From: Colwellia sp. MB3u-41
GTDB lineage: Bacteria > Pseudomonadota > Gammaproteobacteria > Enterobacterales > Alteromonadaceae
Assembly: GCF_014076845.1 (NCBI RefSeq)
Contig: NZ_JACGUT010000082.1
Location: forward strand, 124,001 to 188,000
Reading direction: 5' to 3'
DNA: 64,000 nt
The position numbers were made by a program, and so were the translations under genes. The notes beneath the pieces are model-generated. The model was not told the DNA's origin and did no database searches. It worked only from the letters and a program-made list of their open reading frames with translations. Shown here one piece after another: positions 25,175-33,365 of this stretch. Every line of letters starts with the position of its first letter. Position 1 is the stretch's first letter.

Positions 25175-27085
25175 ATGAACAAAGATAATCTTGATCACGC
25201 ACGTGCACACTATAATGTACGTCATTGGAGTCAAGGCTATTTCGGTATCAATGATGCAGGAAACGTATATGTTGCACCGAAAGTTGATCATCAAGAACAC
25301 ACAGTAGATTTAATCAGTATCGCTAAGATGATCGAAGATAAGGGCTTAACACTCCCTGCACTCGTGCGTTTTCCACAAATAATTCATCATCGCATTCACA
25401 GTTTGTGTGAAGCTTTTAATAAAGCGATAGCAGACTATGATTATCAGGAAAAATATTTATTAGTTTATCCGATTAAAGTCAATCAACAGCGTGAAGTGGT
25501 TGATGAAATTTTGGCTAGCCAAAATAATAAAGAGTTCACGCAGCTAGGCCTTGAAGCTGGCAGTAAAGCAGAATTATTGGCTGTTTTGGCGATGGCTCAA
25601 AAGGTTTCATCGGTTATTGTTTGTAATGGCTATAAAGACCGAGAGTATGTGCGTTTAGCGTTAATTGGCGAAAAGTTAGGACACGAAGTTCATATTGTTT
25701 TAGAAAAAATGTCTGAATTGGCGATGATTTTAACGGAAGCAAAAAAACTGAATGTAGAACCTCGATTGGGCATACGTGTTCGTTTAGCCTCTCAAGGTAA
25801 AGGTAAATGGCAAGCCAGTGGTGGTGAGAAATCAAAGTTTGGTTTATCAGCTTCACAAGTACTCAACGTTGTTAAAGTACTCAAAGAAGAAAACATGCTT
25901 GACGCGTTAAAACTTGTGCACTTTCACTTAGGCTCACAAATAGCCAATATAAGAGATGTTAGATTGGGCGTTAGTGAAGCCGCGCGCTTTTATTGTGAGC
26001 TTCGCCAACTCGGTGCAGGTATTTTATGCATGGATGTCGGTGGTGGTTTAGCCATTGACTATGATGGTACACGAAGCCAATCGCATAACTCAATGAACTA
26101 CAGTGTTGCCGAATACGCTAATAATATTGTCCATACGATTGGTGATATTTGTAAGAGTTATCATCAACCTATGCCTATGATTATTTCGGAGTCAGGTAGA
26201 GCATTAACCGCACATCATGCGGTACTTATTTCCAATGTTATTGGTGCTGAGTCTTATGAGCCAGAAAACATAACAGCACCAACACCTGATGAATCTATTT
26301 TATTAAGTAATATGTGGCGTTCGTTAGCGCAATTAAATGACCGTAATGATGATCGCGCCCTGATTGAAATTTATCACGACACACAAAGTGATTTAGCTGA
26401 AGTACATAGTCAGTTTTCGATGGGATTATTAAATTTAACTCAACGCGCTTGGGCTGAACAAATTAACTTACGTATTTGTTACGAATTAAATAAATTAATG
26501 GATGGTAAAAATCGTTTTCATCGTCCAATAATGGATGATTTAACCGAAAAACTTGCTGATAAATTTTTTGTGAACTTTTCTTTATTTCAGTCACTTCCAG
26601 ATGCATGGGGGATCGATCAGGTTTTTCCCGTATTACCATTAAGTAACTTAGAAAAATCACATGAAAAACGAGCCGTGTTATTAGACATTACTTGTGATTC
26701 TGATGGCACTATTGATCATTATGTTGATGGACAAGGTATTGAAAGCACACTACCCGTACCCGCATGGACAGAAGATGAGCCTTATTTATTGGGGTTTTTC
26801 TTAGTCGGTGCTTATCAAGAAATTTTGGGAGATATGCATAATTTATTTGGTGACACTCATAGTGCTGTCGTATTCGTTAATGACGACGGTGAAGCAGAAA
26901 TCACTGAAATTAATCAAGGTGACACCGTTGAAGACATGTTGAATTATGTGCATTTAGACGCAAAGTTATTTCAACAAACTTATGCCGAGCTTATCGATGC
27001 TAGATTATCAAAAAGTGAAGGTGAAGAAGTTTATAAAGAGTTAGTTGATGGCTTAAAAGGCTATACCTACCTTGAAGATTTGTAG
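25175..27085 (+). CDS. speA: Biosynthetic arginine decarboxylase
   Basis: PLP enzyme converting arginine to agmatine and CO2, first step of the agmatine route to putrescine. 636 residues, full length for SpeA. The PLP lysine lies in [15 protein letters not shown] near residue 102; the glycine-rich phosphate site is [13 protein letters not shown] near 288. [10 protein letters not shown] and [11 protein letters not shown] are family blocks. The catalytic Cys region of fold-III decarboxylases is in [13 protein letters not shown]. Start ATG has AAGGAAAG upstream. speB follows 12 bases after the stop, giving a two-gene polyamine operon. Confidence 0.97.
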   Translation: MNKDNLDHARAHYNVRHWSQGYFGINDAGNVYVAPKVDHQEHTVDLISIAKMIEDKGLTLPALVRFPQIIHHRIHSLCEAFNKAIADYDYQEKYLLVYPIKVNQQREVVDEILASQNNKEFTQLGLEAGSKAELLAVLAMAQKVSSVIVCNGYKDREYVRLALIGEKLGHEVHIVLEKMSELAMILTEAKKLNVEPRLGIRVRLASQGKGKWQASGGEKSKFGLSASQVLNVVKVLKEENMLDALKLVHFHLGSQIANIRDVRLGVSEAARFYCELRQLGAGILCMDVGGGLAIDYDGTRSQSHNSMNYSVAEYANNIVHTIGDICKSYHQPMPMIISESGRALTAHHAVLISNVIGAESYEPENITAPTPDESILLSNMWRSLAQLNDRNDDRALIEIYHDTQSDLAEVHSQFSMGLLNLTQRAWAEQINLRICYELNKLMDGKNRFHRPIMDDLTEKLADKFFVNFSLFQSLPDAWGIDQVFPVLPLSNLEKSHEKRAVLLDITCDSDGTIDHYVDGQGIESTLPVPAWTEDEPYLLGFFLVGAYQEILGDMHNLFGDTHSAVVFVNDDGEAEITEINQGDTVEDMLNYVHLDAKLFQQTYAELIDARLSKSEGEEVYKELVDGLKGYTYLEDL

Positions 27086-27097
27086 AGAATAAGCGAC

Positions 27098-28024
27098 ATG
27101 AAAAATATTTTCAATCAAGTTGATGAGTCTATTTACTCAAATGCAATGACATTTTTACGTCAGCCTTTGGTGCAAAATCCCATTGAGTCGGCTGCTGATA
27201 TTGTTGTTTTAGGCTTGCCGTATGATATGGCAACCACTGGTCGTTCAGGCGCTCGAATGGGCCCTATGGCTATTAGGCAAGCGTCGATTAATTTGGCTTG
27301 GGAAGGTCGACGATTTCCTTGGCCTTTTAGCCTATTAAAACATTGTAAAATAATTGATGTGGGTGACTTGGTTTTTTCTCCTGGGGACTCAGCGCACTTT
27401 TGTACGCAAGTTGAAACGGCTGTAGGCCAATTACTTGACGCAGATAAAACCGTTTTATCGTTAGGTGGCGATCACTTTGTTACCTTGCCGATACTACGCG
27501 CTTATGCAAAGAAATTTGGCACGATGGCACTGATACATTTCGATGCTCATACCGATACTTATAGTAATGGTAGTTGTTATGACCACGGCACTATGTTTTA
27601 TCATGCGCCAAAAGAAAACCTTATTGATAAAGATAAATCTATTCAGGTGGGTATTCGCACGAATTACAAAGAAAAAGACCATGGTTTTTCTGTCATTAAT
27701 GCCATGCAAGCCAATGATCTGAGTGTCGATGAGATAACAAAAAGGATTAAAGAAAGAGTCGGCGATATGCCTGTTTACTTAAGCTTTGATATTGATTGCT
27801 TAGATCCCGCCTTTGCTCCAGGAACAGGCACGCCAGTATGTGGCGGTTTAACCACAGATAAAGTGTTGAAGGTATTGCGAGGTTTAGTGGGCATTAACCT
27901 GATTGGTATGGACGTCGTTGAAGTCGCTCCTTCTTATGATCACAGTGAAGTTACCGCATTAGCCGCGGCAACAATAGCGTTAGAATTAGCACATCTTTGG
28001 ACAGCTAAACATAAAATCGTCTAA
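27098..28024 (+). CDS. speB: Agmatinase
   Basis: Mn-dependent ureohydrolase splitting agmatine to putrescine and urea. Metal-binding motifs are all present: GGDH (near residue 127), HFDAHTDT (about 148-155) and [14 protein letters not shown] near residue 230. 308 residues, normal length. Second gene of speA-speB. No urease is seen in the window. Confidence 0.96.
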   Translation: MKNIFNQVDESIYSNAMTFLRQPLVQNPIESAADIVVLGLPYDMATTGRSGARMGPMAIRQASINLAWEGRRFPWPFSLLKHCKIIDVGDLVFSPGDSAHFCTQVETAVGQLLDADKTVLSLGGDHFVTLPILRAYAKKFGTMALIHFDAHTDTYSNGSCYDHGTMFYHAPKENLIDKDKSIQVGIRTNYKEKDHGFSVINAMQANDLSVDEITKRIKERVGDMPVYLSFDIDCLDPAFAPGTGTPVCGGLTTDKVLKVLRGLVGINLIGMDVVEVAPSYDHSEVTALAAATIALELAHLWTAKHKIV

Positions 28025-28027
28025 CAA

Positions 28028-28064
28028 AATGTGTAAGTTATTGTTGCTTTGTAACTTACGCATT
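28028..28064 (+). terminator. Hairpin after speB
   Basis: 13-base stem AATGTGTAAGTTA / TAACTTACGCATT with one G-T pair. No clear T run, so it may act as an mRNA 3'-end structure rather than a strong terminator. Confidence 0.45.
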
Positions 28065-28325
28065 CACTTGGAAAACCTCTAGCAGCAGTGCCACTTGATT
28101 ACATTTACCTAAGCCAACCAATTACATTTAATTATGCCAGAATATTTTGGCCTTATTAAAGCTGTCGTCTTTGGATAAATTGAACACTGCTAATGCTCAC
28201 TTTTGCCACTTTGAAGACGTTAGCATTTGAGAATTCATACTAAAAATATTTGTACATGTTGATCTGCAGCGGACATGGCTGAACAACAATATTATATTAA
28301 AGGTTCGCTATAGCTGAGGCTCCCC

Positions 28326-28367
28326 ATAGGTAAAAAGTTTCAATTTTTGATGGTTACTTTTACCTAT
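28326..28367. promoter_or_regulatory. 10-bp inverted repeat upstream of the PEP-CTERM gene
   Basis: ATAGGTAAAA and TTTTACCTAT, 22 bases apart, about 200 bases before the sigma-54-type promoter. Position fits an enhancer site, but no known operator is matched. The remainder of the 590-base gap shows nothing I can name. Confidence 0.3.
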
Positions 28368-28566
28368 ATCCCGTTAAGCCTAAAAAAAACAAAGTCACCA
28401 ATATAGTCATTCGTTTAATATAGCTATCATAATATAATCAGGACTGTGTTAGTTAACCAATATAATTACCTAAGAACTGTTGCTGAAGTGTCTGTTATTT
28501 TTACACTTCATTAAATGATAAAACATTTGTATTCGAAAAACCTAACTTAATCAGCTTATTAGATTG

Positions 28567-28584
28567 TTGGTGCGAAAAATGCAT
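28567..28584 (+). promoter_or_regulatory. Sigma-54-type promoter of the PEP-CTERM gene
   Basis: TTGGTGCGAAAAATGCAT: GG at 28569-28570 and GC at 28581-28582 with exactly ten bases between, matching YTGGCACG-N4-TTGCW at most positions. It is 33 bases before the ATG. PEP-CTERM genes in several bacteria have such promoters, linked to the PrsK/PrsR system. Confidence 0.6.
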
Positions 28585-28616
28585 GCGATTGGTTATATTT
28601 TCAAAAGGAATTACAA

Positions 28617-29555
28617 ATGTTTAATAAAATTAAACTGATTATTTTATCGCTAGCTTGCATTTCACAACTCACTTACGCCGATTTAATCGTCACGGGTGAC
28701 TGTGATGTATCTAATGCTACTTTAACTTCAATACATCTATCAGATTTAGATATTGACAATAATAGTGGAGGTCAAGTAGGTAATAATTTATTACAGAATA
28801 CTCCATATAATGCTTCTGAGTGTATTGGAATTTTTGCTGGTAACGATAGCGATCAAACAGCTAACAACATTGGTGAATTCGGAGACGGTCTTCTAAATGG
28901 TGAAGATTCAATTTTAACAGGATATGAATTTATTGATGGTATGGTTGGTGGTCTAGCTGGGGGTTATGATGGTGAACCATTAAATATTGATGGCCTAGGT
29001 GCTGCGACTGACCCTGGTTGGATAAATTTAGCTAAATTTGATGTAGATGATAACGAAATTACTTATAGTAATGTTACTAGTTTTGATCAAACAAAAACAC
29101 TTAATATATCAGATGTATTAAAGCTTACTTTTAGTTGCGATAATAGTGGTGGTGAGTGCTCTGCTATTAATTGGACACTAACTACAGATATAGATATTGC
29201 TGAAACAGTAAGGGAAGTTATTGATAGGGCCACATTTGACCACTTGGCTTTTGTAGCTAAAGCTGGTAGTGGAAAAGGAAAAGGAAATCAAGATGATAAA
29301 GGTTGGGCGATATATGACTTTAACTTTTATGAAATATTCAATAATGAAGCCCCAGGATTATTTGATTTTGAAACTGCATATTCTTTATCGGGTGCTATAA
29401 ATATAAAGCCGGGTGACTTTAGTGCAGGTCTATCTCATTTAACCGTTTGGGCTAGAGATCCTTTAGGTACACCCACCATAGTCTCTGAACCAACTACTTT
29501 AGCTATATTCGCTTTTGGTATTATTGGACTTGGCGTACGTCGATTCAAAAAATAA
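28617..29555 (+). CDS. PEP-CTERM sorting domain-containing exported protein
   Basis: 312 residues. Signal peptide about 1-21 (ILSLACISQLTYA). The C-terminus carries the tripartite PEP-CTERM signal: EPTT-type motif (here SEPTTLAIF), a hydrophobic helix (FAFGIIGLGV) and a basic end (RRFKK). The signal would be read by an exosortase (not in this window), which anchors or releases the protein at the surface, often in exopolysaccharide producers. The mature part is rich in Asp, Asn and Gly with a few Cys; no enzymatic domain recognised. Ribosome-binding site AAAAGGAA. Single gene with its own terminator. Confidence 0.88.
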   Translation: MFNKIKLIILSLACISQLTYADLIVTGDCDVSNATLTSIHLSDLDIDNNSGGQVGNNLLQNTPYNASECIGIFAGNDSDQTANNIGEFGDGLLNGEDSILTGYEFIDGMVGGLAGGYDGEPLNIDGLGAATDPGWINLAKFDVDDNEITYSNVTSFDQTKTLNISDVLKLTFSCDNSGGECSAINWTLTTDIDIAETVREVIDRATFDHLAFVAKAGSGKGKGNQDDKGWAIYDFNFYEIFNNEAPGLFDFETAYSLSGAINIKPGDFSAGLSHLTVWARDPLGTPTIVSEPTTLAIFAFGIIGLGVRRFKK

Positions 29556-29574
29556 TAGTCATTATTATCTTATT

Positions 29575-29613
29575 AAAAGCATCACCTTTTAGGTAACGGT
29601 GATGCTTTTTTTT
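29575..29613 (+). terminator. Terminator of the PEP-CTERM gene
   Basis: 12-base stem AAAAGCATCACC / GGTGATGCTTTT, 11-base loop, then T run. Confidence 0.9.
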
Positions 29614-30259
29614 ATACGATACAAATAGAGTTAGTCTACAACATGAAATAGTGTTAAAAACAGATTTCCTAACAATACGATTCTACGTTATTAATATTCT
29701 TAAGTGCGCTTTTCATAATTCAACTCATAGTTAAAAATTAATTTATGTGTCCATCAACTGTTAGACTTTCTTTGTTTAATGGTGAAAAAACCATACAATC
29801 CACGAATGTTTTTAGTCGTTATATTTAAAGGCTAAATCTCTGTATATTCAATTGAAATACCGTTAACGTTATAATGGCTAATAAATTACCTTGTGGAACC
29901 ATGCTCAATTTGTCTGATAAATTTTTTCTATAATTTATATCCAGCACTTTAAGACTAAATATTTTTTTCATTAAAGATATTACTAACAGCATAATGAGCT
30001 TGCAGCAACCATAAATATTGTTCTCACTTATATATATGTATTCTGCTTTTTTGCACATGAAATGAGCCTCAACACTGATTTTTGTAACGTCCGCTAAGCC
30101 GAAATATATTAAGTTAGCTGCGGGCCTGCTTATGACAACTAAAGGTTGTGCAGGTGACCTCGACAAACGTTTACAAATCTAAAACCTTACTTATCCATTG
30201 CGCACAAAGTGAACATATATATTAATGGCAAACCTAATGTTATTCAGTGGCCGTAGTAA

Positions 30260-30355
30260 GTGTTATTAGGTGACAGTATTAGATGATAATGACTAGCCGT
30301 TCTGATGCAATCAGGTGGCACAACTGATGTCATTATCCATTCACCTATCTAACAC
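30260..30355. repeat. Imperfect long inverted repeat
   Basis: Left arm 30260-30293 (GTGTTATTAGGTGA ... TGATAATGAC) and right arm 30329-30355 (GTCATTATCC ... TCACCTATCTAACAC) are complementary over most of their length with one internal bulge. It directly precedes the 11-bp tandem repeat. Confidence 0.55.
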
Positions 30356-30398
30356 CTAAATCAAACCTAAATTAAACCTAAATTAAACCTAAATTAAA
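30355..30398. repeat. Tandem 11-bp repeat, four units
   Basis: Four units of CCTAAATTAAA (the first has C for T at one place). Close in sequence to the CCTAATTAAG repeat in the pst operon (5991-6026), and also next to a CACC-containing inverted arm. Confidence 0.8.
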
Positions 30399-30737
30399 CC
30401 TTAACAATACCGTTAGTCATCAAGGTAAAACTTTTAGTTTGTACTTTGATGGGGAAGCCATTTATAAAAGTTAGCGAGATTAGTATTTTTTTGTTCATCT
30501 TCATCAACGCCCGAGATATCATCAGTAATTATGACAGAAATATATTTGATGACACTAAATGAAGGCTGTATTTGATAAAAGCAAAATAGGAATTTATCTA
30601 CTTGCCTCTCATTAACCCACTTGCGATGTGTTAACAAAATTTTTTAATCGAAATGACAAAAATATTTTACTGTCAATTTTTAATAAAAATGGCGAGTATC
30701 ATAAAAATAGTATTTATTAACCATTAAAGAGAACATC

Positions 30738-30950
30738 ATGAATACTTACTCTGTTTCACCATCGAGTAATGACAACGCATTGAATAACGAATTAGCTGAG
30801 TTTGACTTATCCCACCAAAGCCAATTTGCTCATTTAAAACATTCCAGAGACAGAGCAAATGTGGCGGGTCATTATAAACAAGCAAGTAAAAAAGCGCGTA
30901 AAAAATTACGTAATGTTTTTGATGACGATGACTATGAAATTGAAGAGTGA
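30738..30950 (+). CDS. Small charged protein of unknown function
   Basis: 70 residues. Polar N-terminal half, then a basic segment (YKQASKKARKKLRN, about 47-60) followed by an acidic end (VFDDDDYEIEE). No signal peptide or membrane segment, so cytoplasmic. It has a plausible start (ATG after AAAGAGAAC) and its own strong terminator. I do not recognise the family; the basic-acidic tail suggests nucleic-acid or protein binding, unproven. Confidence 0.65.
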   Translation: MNTYSVSPSSNDNALNNELAEFDLSHQSQFAHLKHSRDRANVAGHYKQASKKARKKLRNVFDDDDYEIEE

Positions 30951-31005
30951 AGTTTTTCCAGGAATATCAAAGTAAAAATTTAGACAGTTGTCCCACCCTT
31001 TCGAT

Positions 31006-31041
31006 AAAAAGCCTTAACAGAAATGTTAAGGCTTTTTTTTT
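31006..31041 (+). terminator. Terminator after the small charged protein gene
   Basis: Stem AAGCCTTAACA / TGTTAAGGCTT with GAAA loop and a T run of nine. The core is near-identical to the terminator behind tRNA-Thr (15028-15057). Confidence 0.92.
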
Positions 31042-31121
31042 GCTGAAATAAAGCTTATAGCTACACTAAAAATTACTAGGTATGGCCGCAGACTGATAGA
31101 TTGACTCAACTACATGTTACT

Positions 31122-31227
31122 TTGGTGCATCTGTGCATCATAAACTGACAAAAGTTGTATGAAAGATCTTAAAATAAAGTCAAACCTCTGATATTAAACA
31201 ACTTAACTTACTGGCATGAATACTGCG
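31122..31227 (+). promoter_or_regulatory. Sigma-54-type promoter of nasT, with NtrC half-site
   Basis: CTGGCATGAATACTGCG: GG at 31213-31214 and GC at 31225-31226, ten bases apart. A TTTGGTGCA half-site of the NtrC type begins near 31121, about 90 bases upstream. The left half of that site is poor. Predicted start of transcription is about 31238. Confidence 0.5.
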
Positions 31228-31263
31228 TTATTCTTTTAAATATATCCTCTTATTTCCTTAGAT

Positions 31264-31908
31264 TTGAATAAAGTGAGAAAAAAAATATTATCTTCATCAA
31301 AAATAAGTAATAAAAATCAAGATATAACTGCCAAATTAAAAGTATTACTTGCAGAAAATAACCCTATAAAAGCAAAAGCATTAATGAGCATTCTCTCTAA
31401 TGCAGAATACGACATTTATCACATTGCTCATTCTGGCGTACCTTTGCTTAGAGATGTTGAACAACTAAACCCTGATGTCATCATTATAGATATTGAATCA
31501 CCTAATAGGGATATGCTTGAAAACCTGAATCAAATTTCTCAATTCGCTCCTAAACCTATAATAGTTTTTTCAGAACAACAAAACACTCACACCACCATTA
31601 ATCAGATGGTTAAATCAGGTGTCAGTGCCTATGTTGTTGGGGAAGTTAACCAAACAAGGGTGAAATCTATTATTGATGTAGCGATAGCAAGATTTGAGGT
31701 TTTTCAGGGGCTCAAACGAGAGCTTGCTGACACCAAACAAAAACTATCTAGTCAAAAAAACATTGATAAAGCTAAGCGTTGGCTAATGGAAACCAAGCAA
31801 CTATCTGAAATAGATGCTTATCATTTCATTCGAAAAATAGCGATGGACAACAGTCAAAAAATGGACGACGTTGCTAAGAATATTCTATCTGTCGCCAGCA
31901 TTTTTTAG
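31264..31908 (+). CDS. nasT: NasT-like response regulator with ANTAR RNA-binding domain
   Basis: 214 residues. Receiver-like domain about 25-140 (LKVLLAENNPIKAKALMSIL ... VIIIDIESPNRD), then a coiled linker and a C-terminal ANTAR domain about 155-210 (AKRWLMETKQLSEIDAYHFI and AMDNSQKMDDVAKNIL). ANTAR proteins bind paired hexaloop RNA hairpins and stop transcription termination. NasS follows 29 bases downstream, and a matching leader lies before nrtA, so the target is visible in the window. Start uncertain: TTG at 31264 or GTG at 31273, both with weak ribosome-binding sites. Confidence 0.88.
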   Translation: MNKVRKKILSSSKISNKNQDITAKLKVLLAENNPIKAKALMSILSNAEYDIYHIAHSGVPLLRDVEQLNPDVIIIDIESPNRDMLENLNQISQFAPKPIIVFSEQQNTHTTINQMVKSGVSAYVVGEVNQTRVKSIIDVAIARFEVFQGLKRELADTKQKLSSQKNIDKAKRWLMETKQLSEIDAYHFIRKIAMDNSQKMDDVAKNILSVASIF

Positions 31909-31937
31909 CGCGTTTAAAAATTTAGAGAATAAAAATT

Positions 31938-33023
31938 ATGTTTACTATTGAAAAGAAAAATATAACGCTCGGTTTCATGCCATTAACCGATAGTGCTCCG
32001 GTAGTCATCGCTTATGAAATGGATTTTTTTCAAAAATGGGGGCTTAACGTTAACTTAACCAAACAAAACTCTTGGTCAACGTTAAAAGACAAACTACATA
32101 CTGGGGTCATTGATGCTGCACAAATGTTAGCGCCTATGCCCATTGCCAGTAATTTAGGTTTATACGGAAAAAAATCAACGGTGATCTCACCAATAATATT
32201 AAGTCGCAACGGTAATGGCATAACATTATCGACTAACCTCTATCAAAAAATATTATCACAACATCACAGTAATGAAATCAGCATGCCATTTACAGCAAAA
32301 ATTCTTCGCCCTGAAATAGAGCAGCGTAAAAAATCAGGCGATAAATTAACTTTTGCAGTCGTTTTTCCTTATAGCTGTCACTATTATCAACTGATTGAAT
32401 GGCTTAAAGAAAGTGAGATTAAACTCACAGACATTAATTTATTAATTGTTCCTCCTTCAGACATGGTGCCTGCTATGCACTCAGGTGATCTCGATGGCTT
32501 CTGTGTGGGTAGCCCTTGGAATGCCAAAGCCGTAAGAGAAGGAGTGGGTATTACCGGTGTTACTTCCTCTGATTTATGGCAAGACTGTCCTGAAAAAGTC
32601 CTGGGATTAATGTCTGATTGGCAAAAACAACACCCGCAAACAACATTAGCTTTGGTGTCAGCTTTATATGAAGCATGTCAGTGGCTTGAGAATATCCCTA
32701 ATCGTTTTGAAGCAGCTCGATTATTGAGCCGCGCAAAATATTTAGATACCCATATCGACGTAATCGCGCCCTCGTTACTGGGCAGTTGCCTAACGATTAA
32801 TAATTCCGCGCCACGTAAAATGCCCACTTATCAACAATTTTCTTCGTTAGACGATCCTAAGTTCAACACGCCAGCTCATCATTATGGTGAGAACATTGCC
32901 GAACTAATGCAAGCGTGTGGCCATATAAACACGCAACAAAGAGCAGGTTTAAACATTGCTTCAATCTACAGAGAAGATATTTATCAAGCGGTTATTAATA
33001 CCCTTAAACCGAACAAGCCCTAA
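31938..33023 (+). CDS. nasS: NasS-like nitrate/nitrite sensor (periplasmic-binding fold, cytoplasmic)
   Basis: 361 residues related to NrtA but without a signal peptide: it begins directly with MFTIEKKNITLGFMPLTDSAPV. Family blocks: GVIDAAQMLAPMPIAS, FPYSCHYYQLIEWL, DGFCVGSPWNAKAV. In Azotobacter, Paracoccus and Bradyrhizobium NasS holds NasT inactive until nitrate or nitrite binds. The missing export signal separates it from the true transporter component at 33366-34763. Operon nasT-nasS. Confidence 0.9.
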   Translation: MFTIEKKNITLGFMPLTDSAPVVIAYEMDFFQKWGLNVNLTKQNSWSTLKDKLHTGVIDAAQMLAPMPIASNLGLYGKKSTVISPIILSRNGNGITLSTNLYQKILSQHHSNEISMPFTAKILRPEIEQRKKSGDKLTFAVVFPYSCHYYQLIEWLKESEIKLTDINLLIVPPSDMVPAMHSGDLDGFCVGSPWNAKAVREGVGITGVTSSDLWQDCPEKVLGLMSDWQKQHPQTTLALVSALYEACQWLENIPNRFEAARLLSRAKYLDTHIDVIAPSLLGSCLTINNSAPRKMPTYQQFSSLDDPKFNTPAHHYGENIAELMQACGHINTQQRAGLNIASIYREDIYQAVINTLKPNKP

Positions 33024-33052
33024 TATTGACCACAACTGAAAAACCAATATAA

Positions 33053-33068
33053 ACACCAAAATAGTGCA
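33053..33068 (+). promoter_or_regulatory. NtrC-type enhancer site upstream of nrtA
   Basis: ACACCAAAATAGTGCA; its complement TGCACTATTTTGGTGT follows the NtrC consensus TGCACC-N5-GGTGCA closely. It lies about 110 bases before the -24 element. A weaker candidate, TTGCGCCAAAGTAGGTAA, is at 33083-33100. Confidence 0.6.
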
Positions 33069-33161
33069 AATGCTTCCCTATCTTGCGCCAAAGTAGGTAA
33101 AACGTTTAACTAAAAAACCAACAAAAAACACTAAGCTATTGATAAGAATAAATATAAATTA

Positions 33162-33178
33162 TTGGCACTAAATGTGCT
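33162..33178 (+). promoter_or_regulatory. Sigma-54 promoter of the nrt-nir-nas operon
   Basis: TTGGCACTAAATGTGCT: -24 GG at 33164-33165 and -12 GC at 33176-33177, ten bases apart. TTGGCAC is a full consensus -24. Transcription should begin near 33189 and give a leader of about 177 bases. Confidence 0.75.
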
Positions 33179-33259
33179 GTATTACTTGTAGTGTTTTCAT
33201 GTTGATTCAACCAATAAAATTGAACATAAGTGAAAACTGACTAAACATTTATTTCGTTA

Positions 33260-33351
33260 AAACTAATCGCACTGCAACGACGTAGTCATTATTAGTTTGG
33301 CATTGAAGCCCACAGTACTCGGATTTCCTCTGATGTGCTGTGGGCTTTTTT
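33260..33351 (+). promoter_or_regulatory. ANTAR-type antitermination leader (two hexaloop hairpins plus terminator)
   Basis: Hairpin P1: outer stem AAACTAAT (33260-33267) / ATTAGTTT (33291-33298), inner stem ACTGC / GTAGT closing the hexaloop AACGAC (33276-33281). Hairpin P2: GGC / GCC (33299-33301 / 33308-33310) closing hexaloop ATTGAA (33302-33307). Both loops have A at position 1 and G at position 4, the ANTAR recognition rule. The 3' strand of P2 is shared with the terminator stem AAGCCCACAG (33306-33315) / CTGTGGGCTT (33338-33347), which is followed by a T run. P2 and terminator cannot form together. NasT, encoded just upstream, is the expected ligand. Confidence 0.82.
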
Positions 33352-33365
33352 ATTTGGAGAAAAGT

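Larger units (their letters stand above)
29614..30737. other. 1.1-kb region without a supportable gene
   Basis: AT-rich. Two minus-strand frames (113 and 67 codons) begin with TTG, lack ribosome-binding sites and do not read like real proteins. The stretch contains the inverted-repeat and tandem-repeat structure at 30260-30398. Nothing else is visible. Confidence 0.5.

Noticed and set aside
29825..30166. 113-codon minus-strand frame
   Set aside because: Starts with TTG, no ribosome-binding site, composition unlike real proteins, lies in an AT-rich desert.
30060..30170. Possible integron attC-like site (TAAC ... GTTAC pattern)
   Set aside because: The flanking core sites do not fit RYYYAAC/GTTRRRY and no cassette or integrase is nearby.
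30434..30637. 67-codon minus-strand frame
   Set aside because: TTG start and no conserved feature that I can see; could be a gene remnant but cannot be supported.
33297..33365. N-terminal extension of nrtA
   Set aside because: It uses a TTG inside the hexaloop region and reads through the leader terminator; the ATG at 33366 has a good ribosome-binding site and signal peptide.
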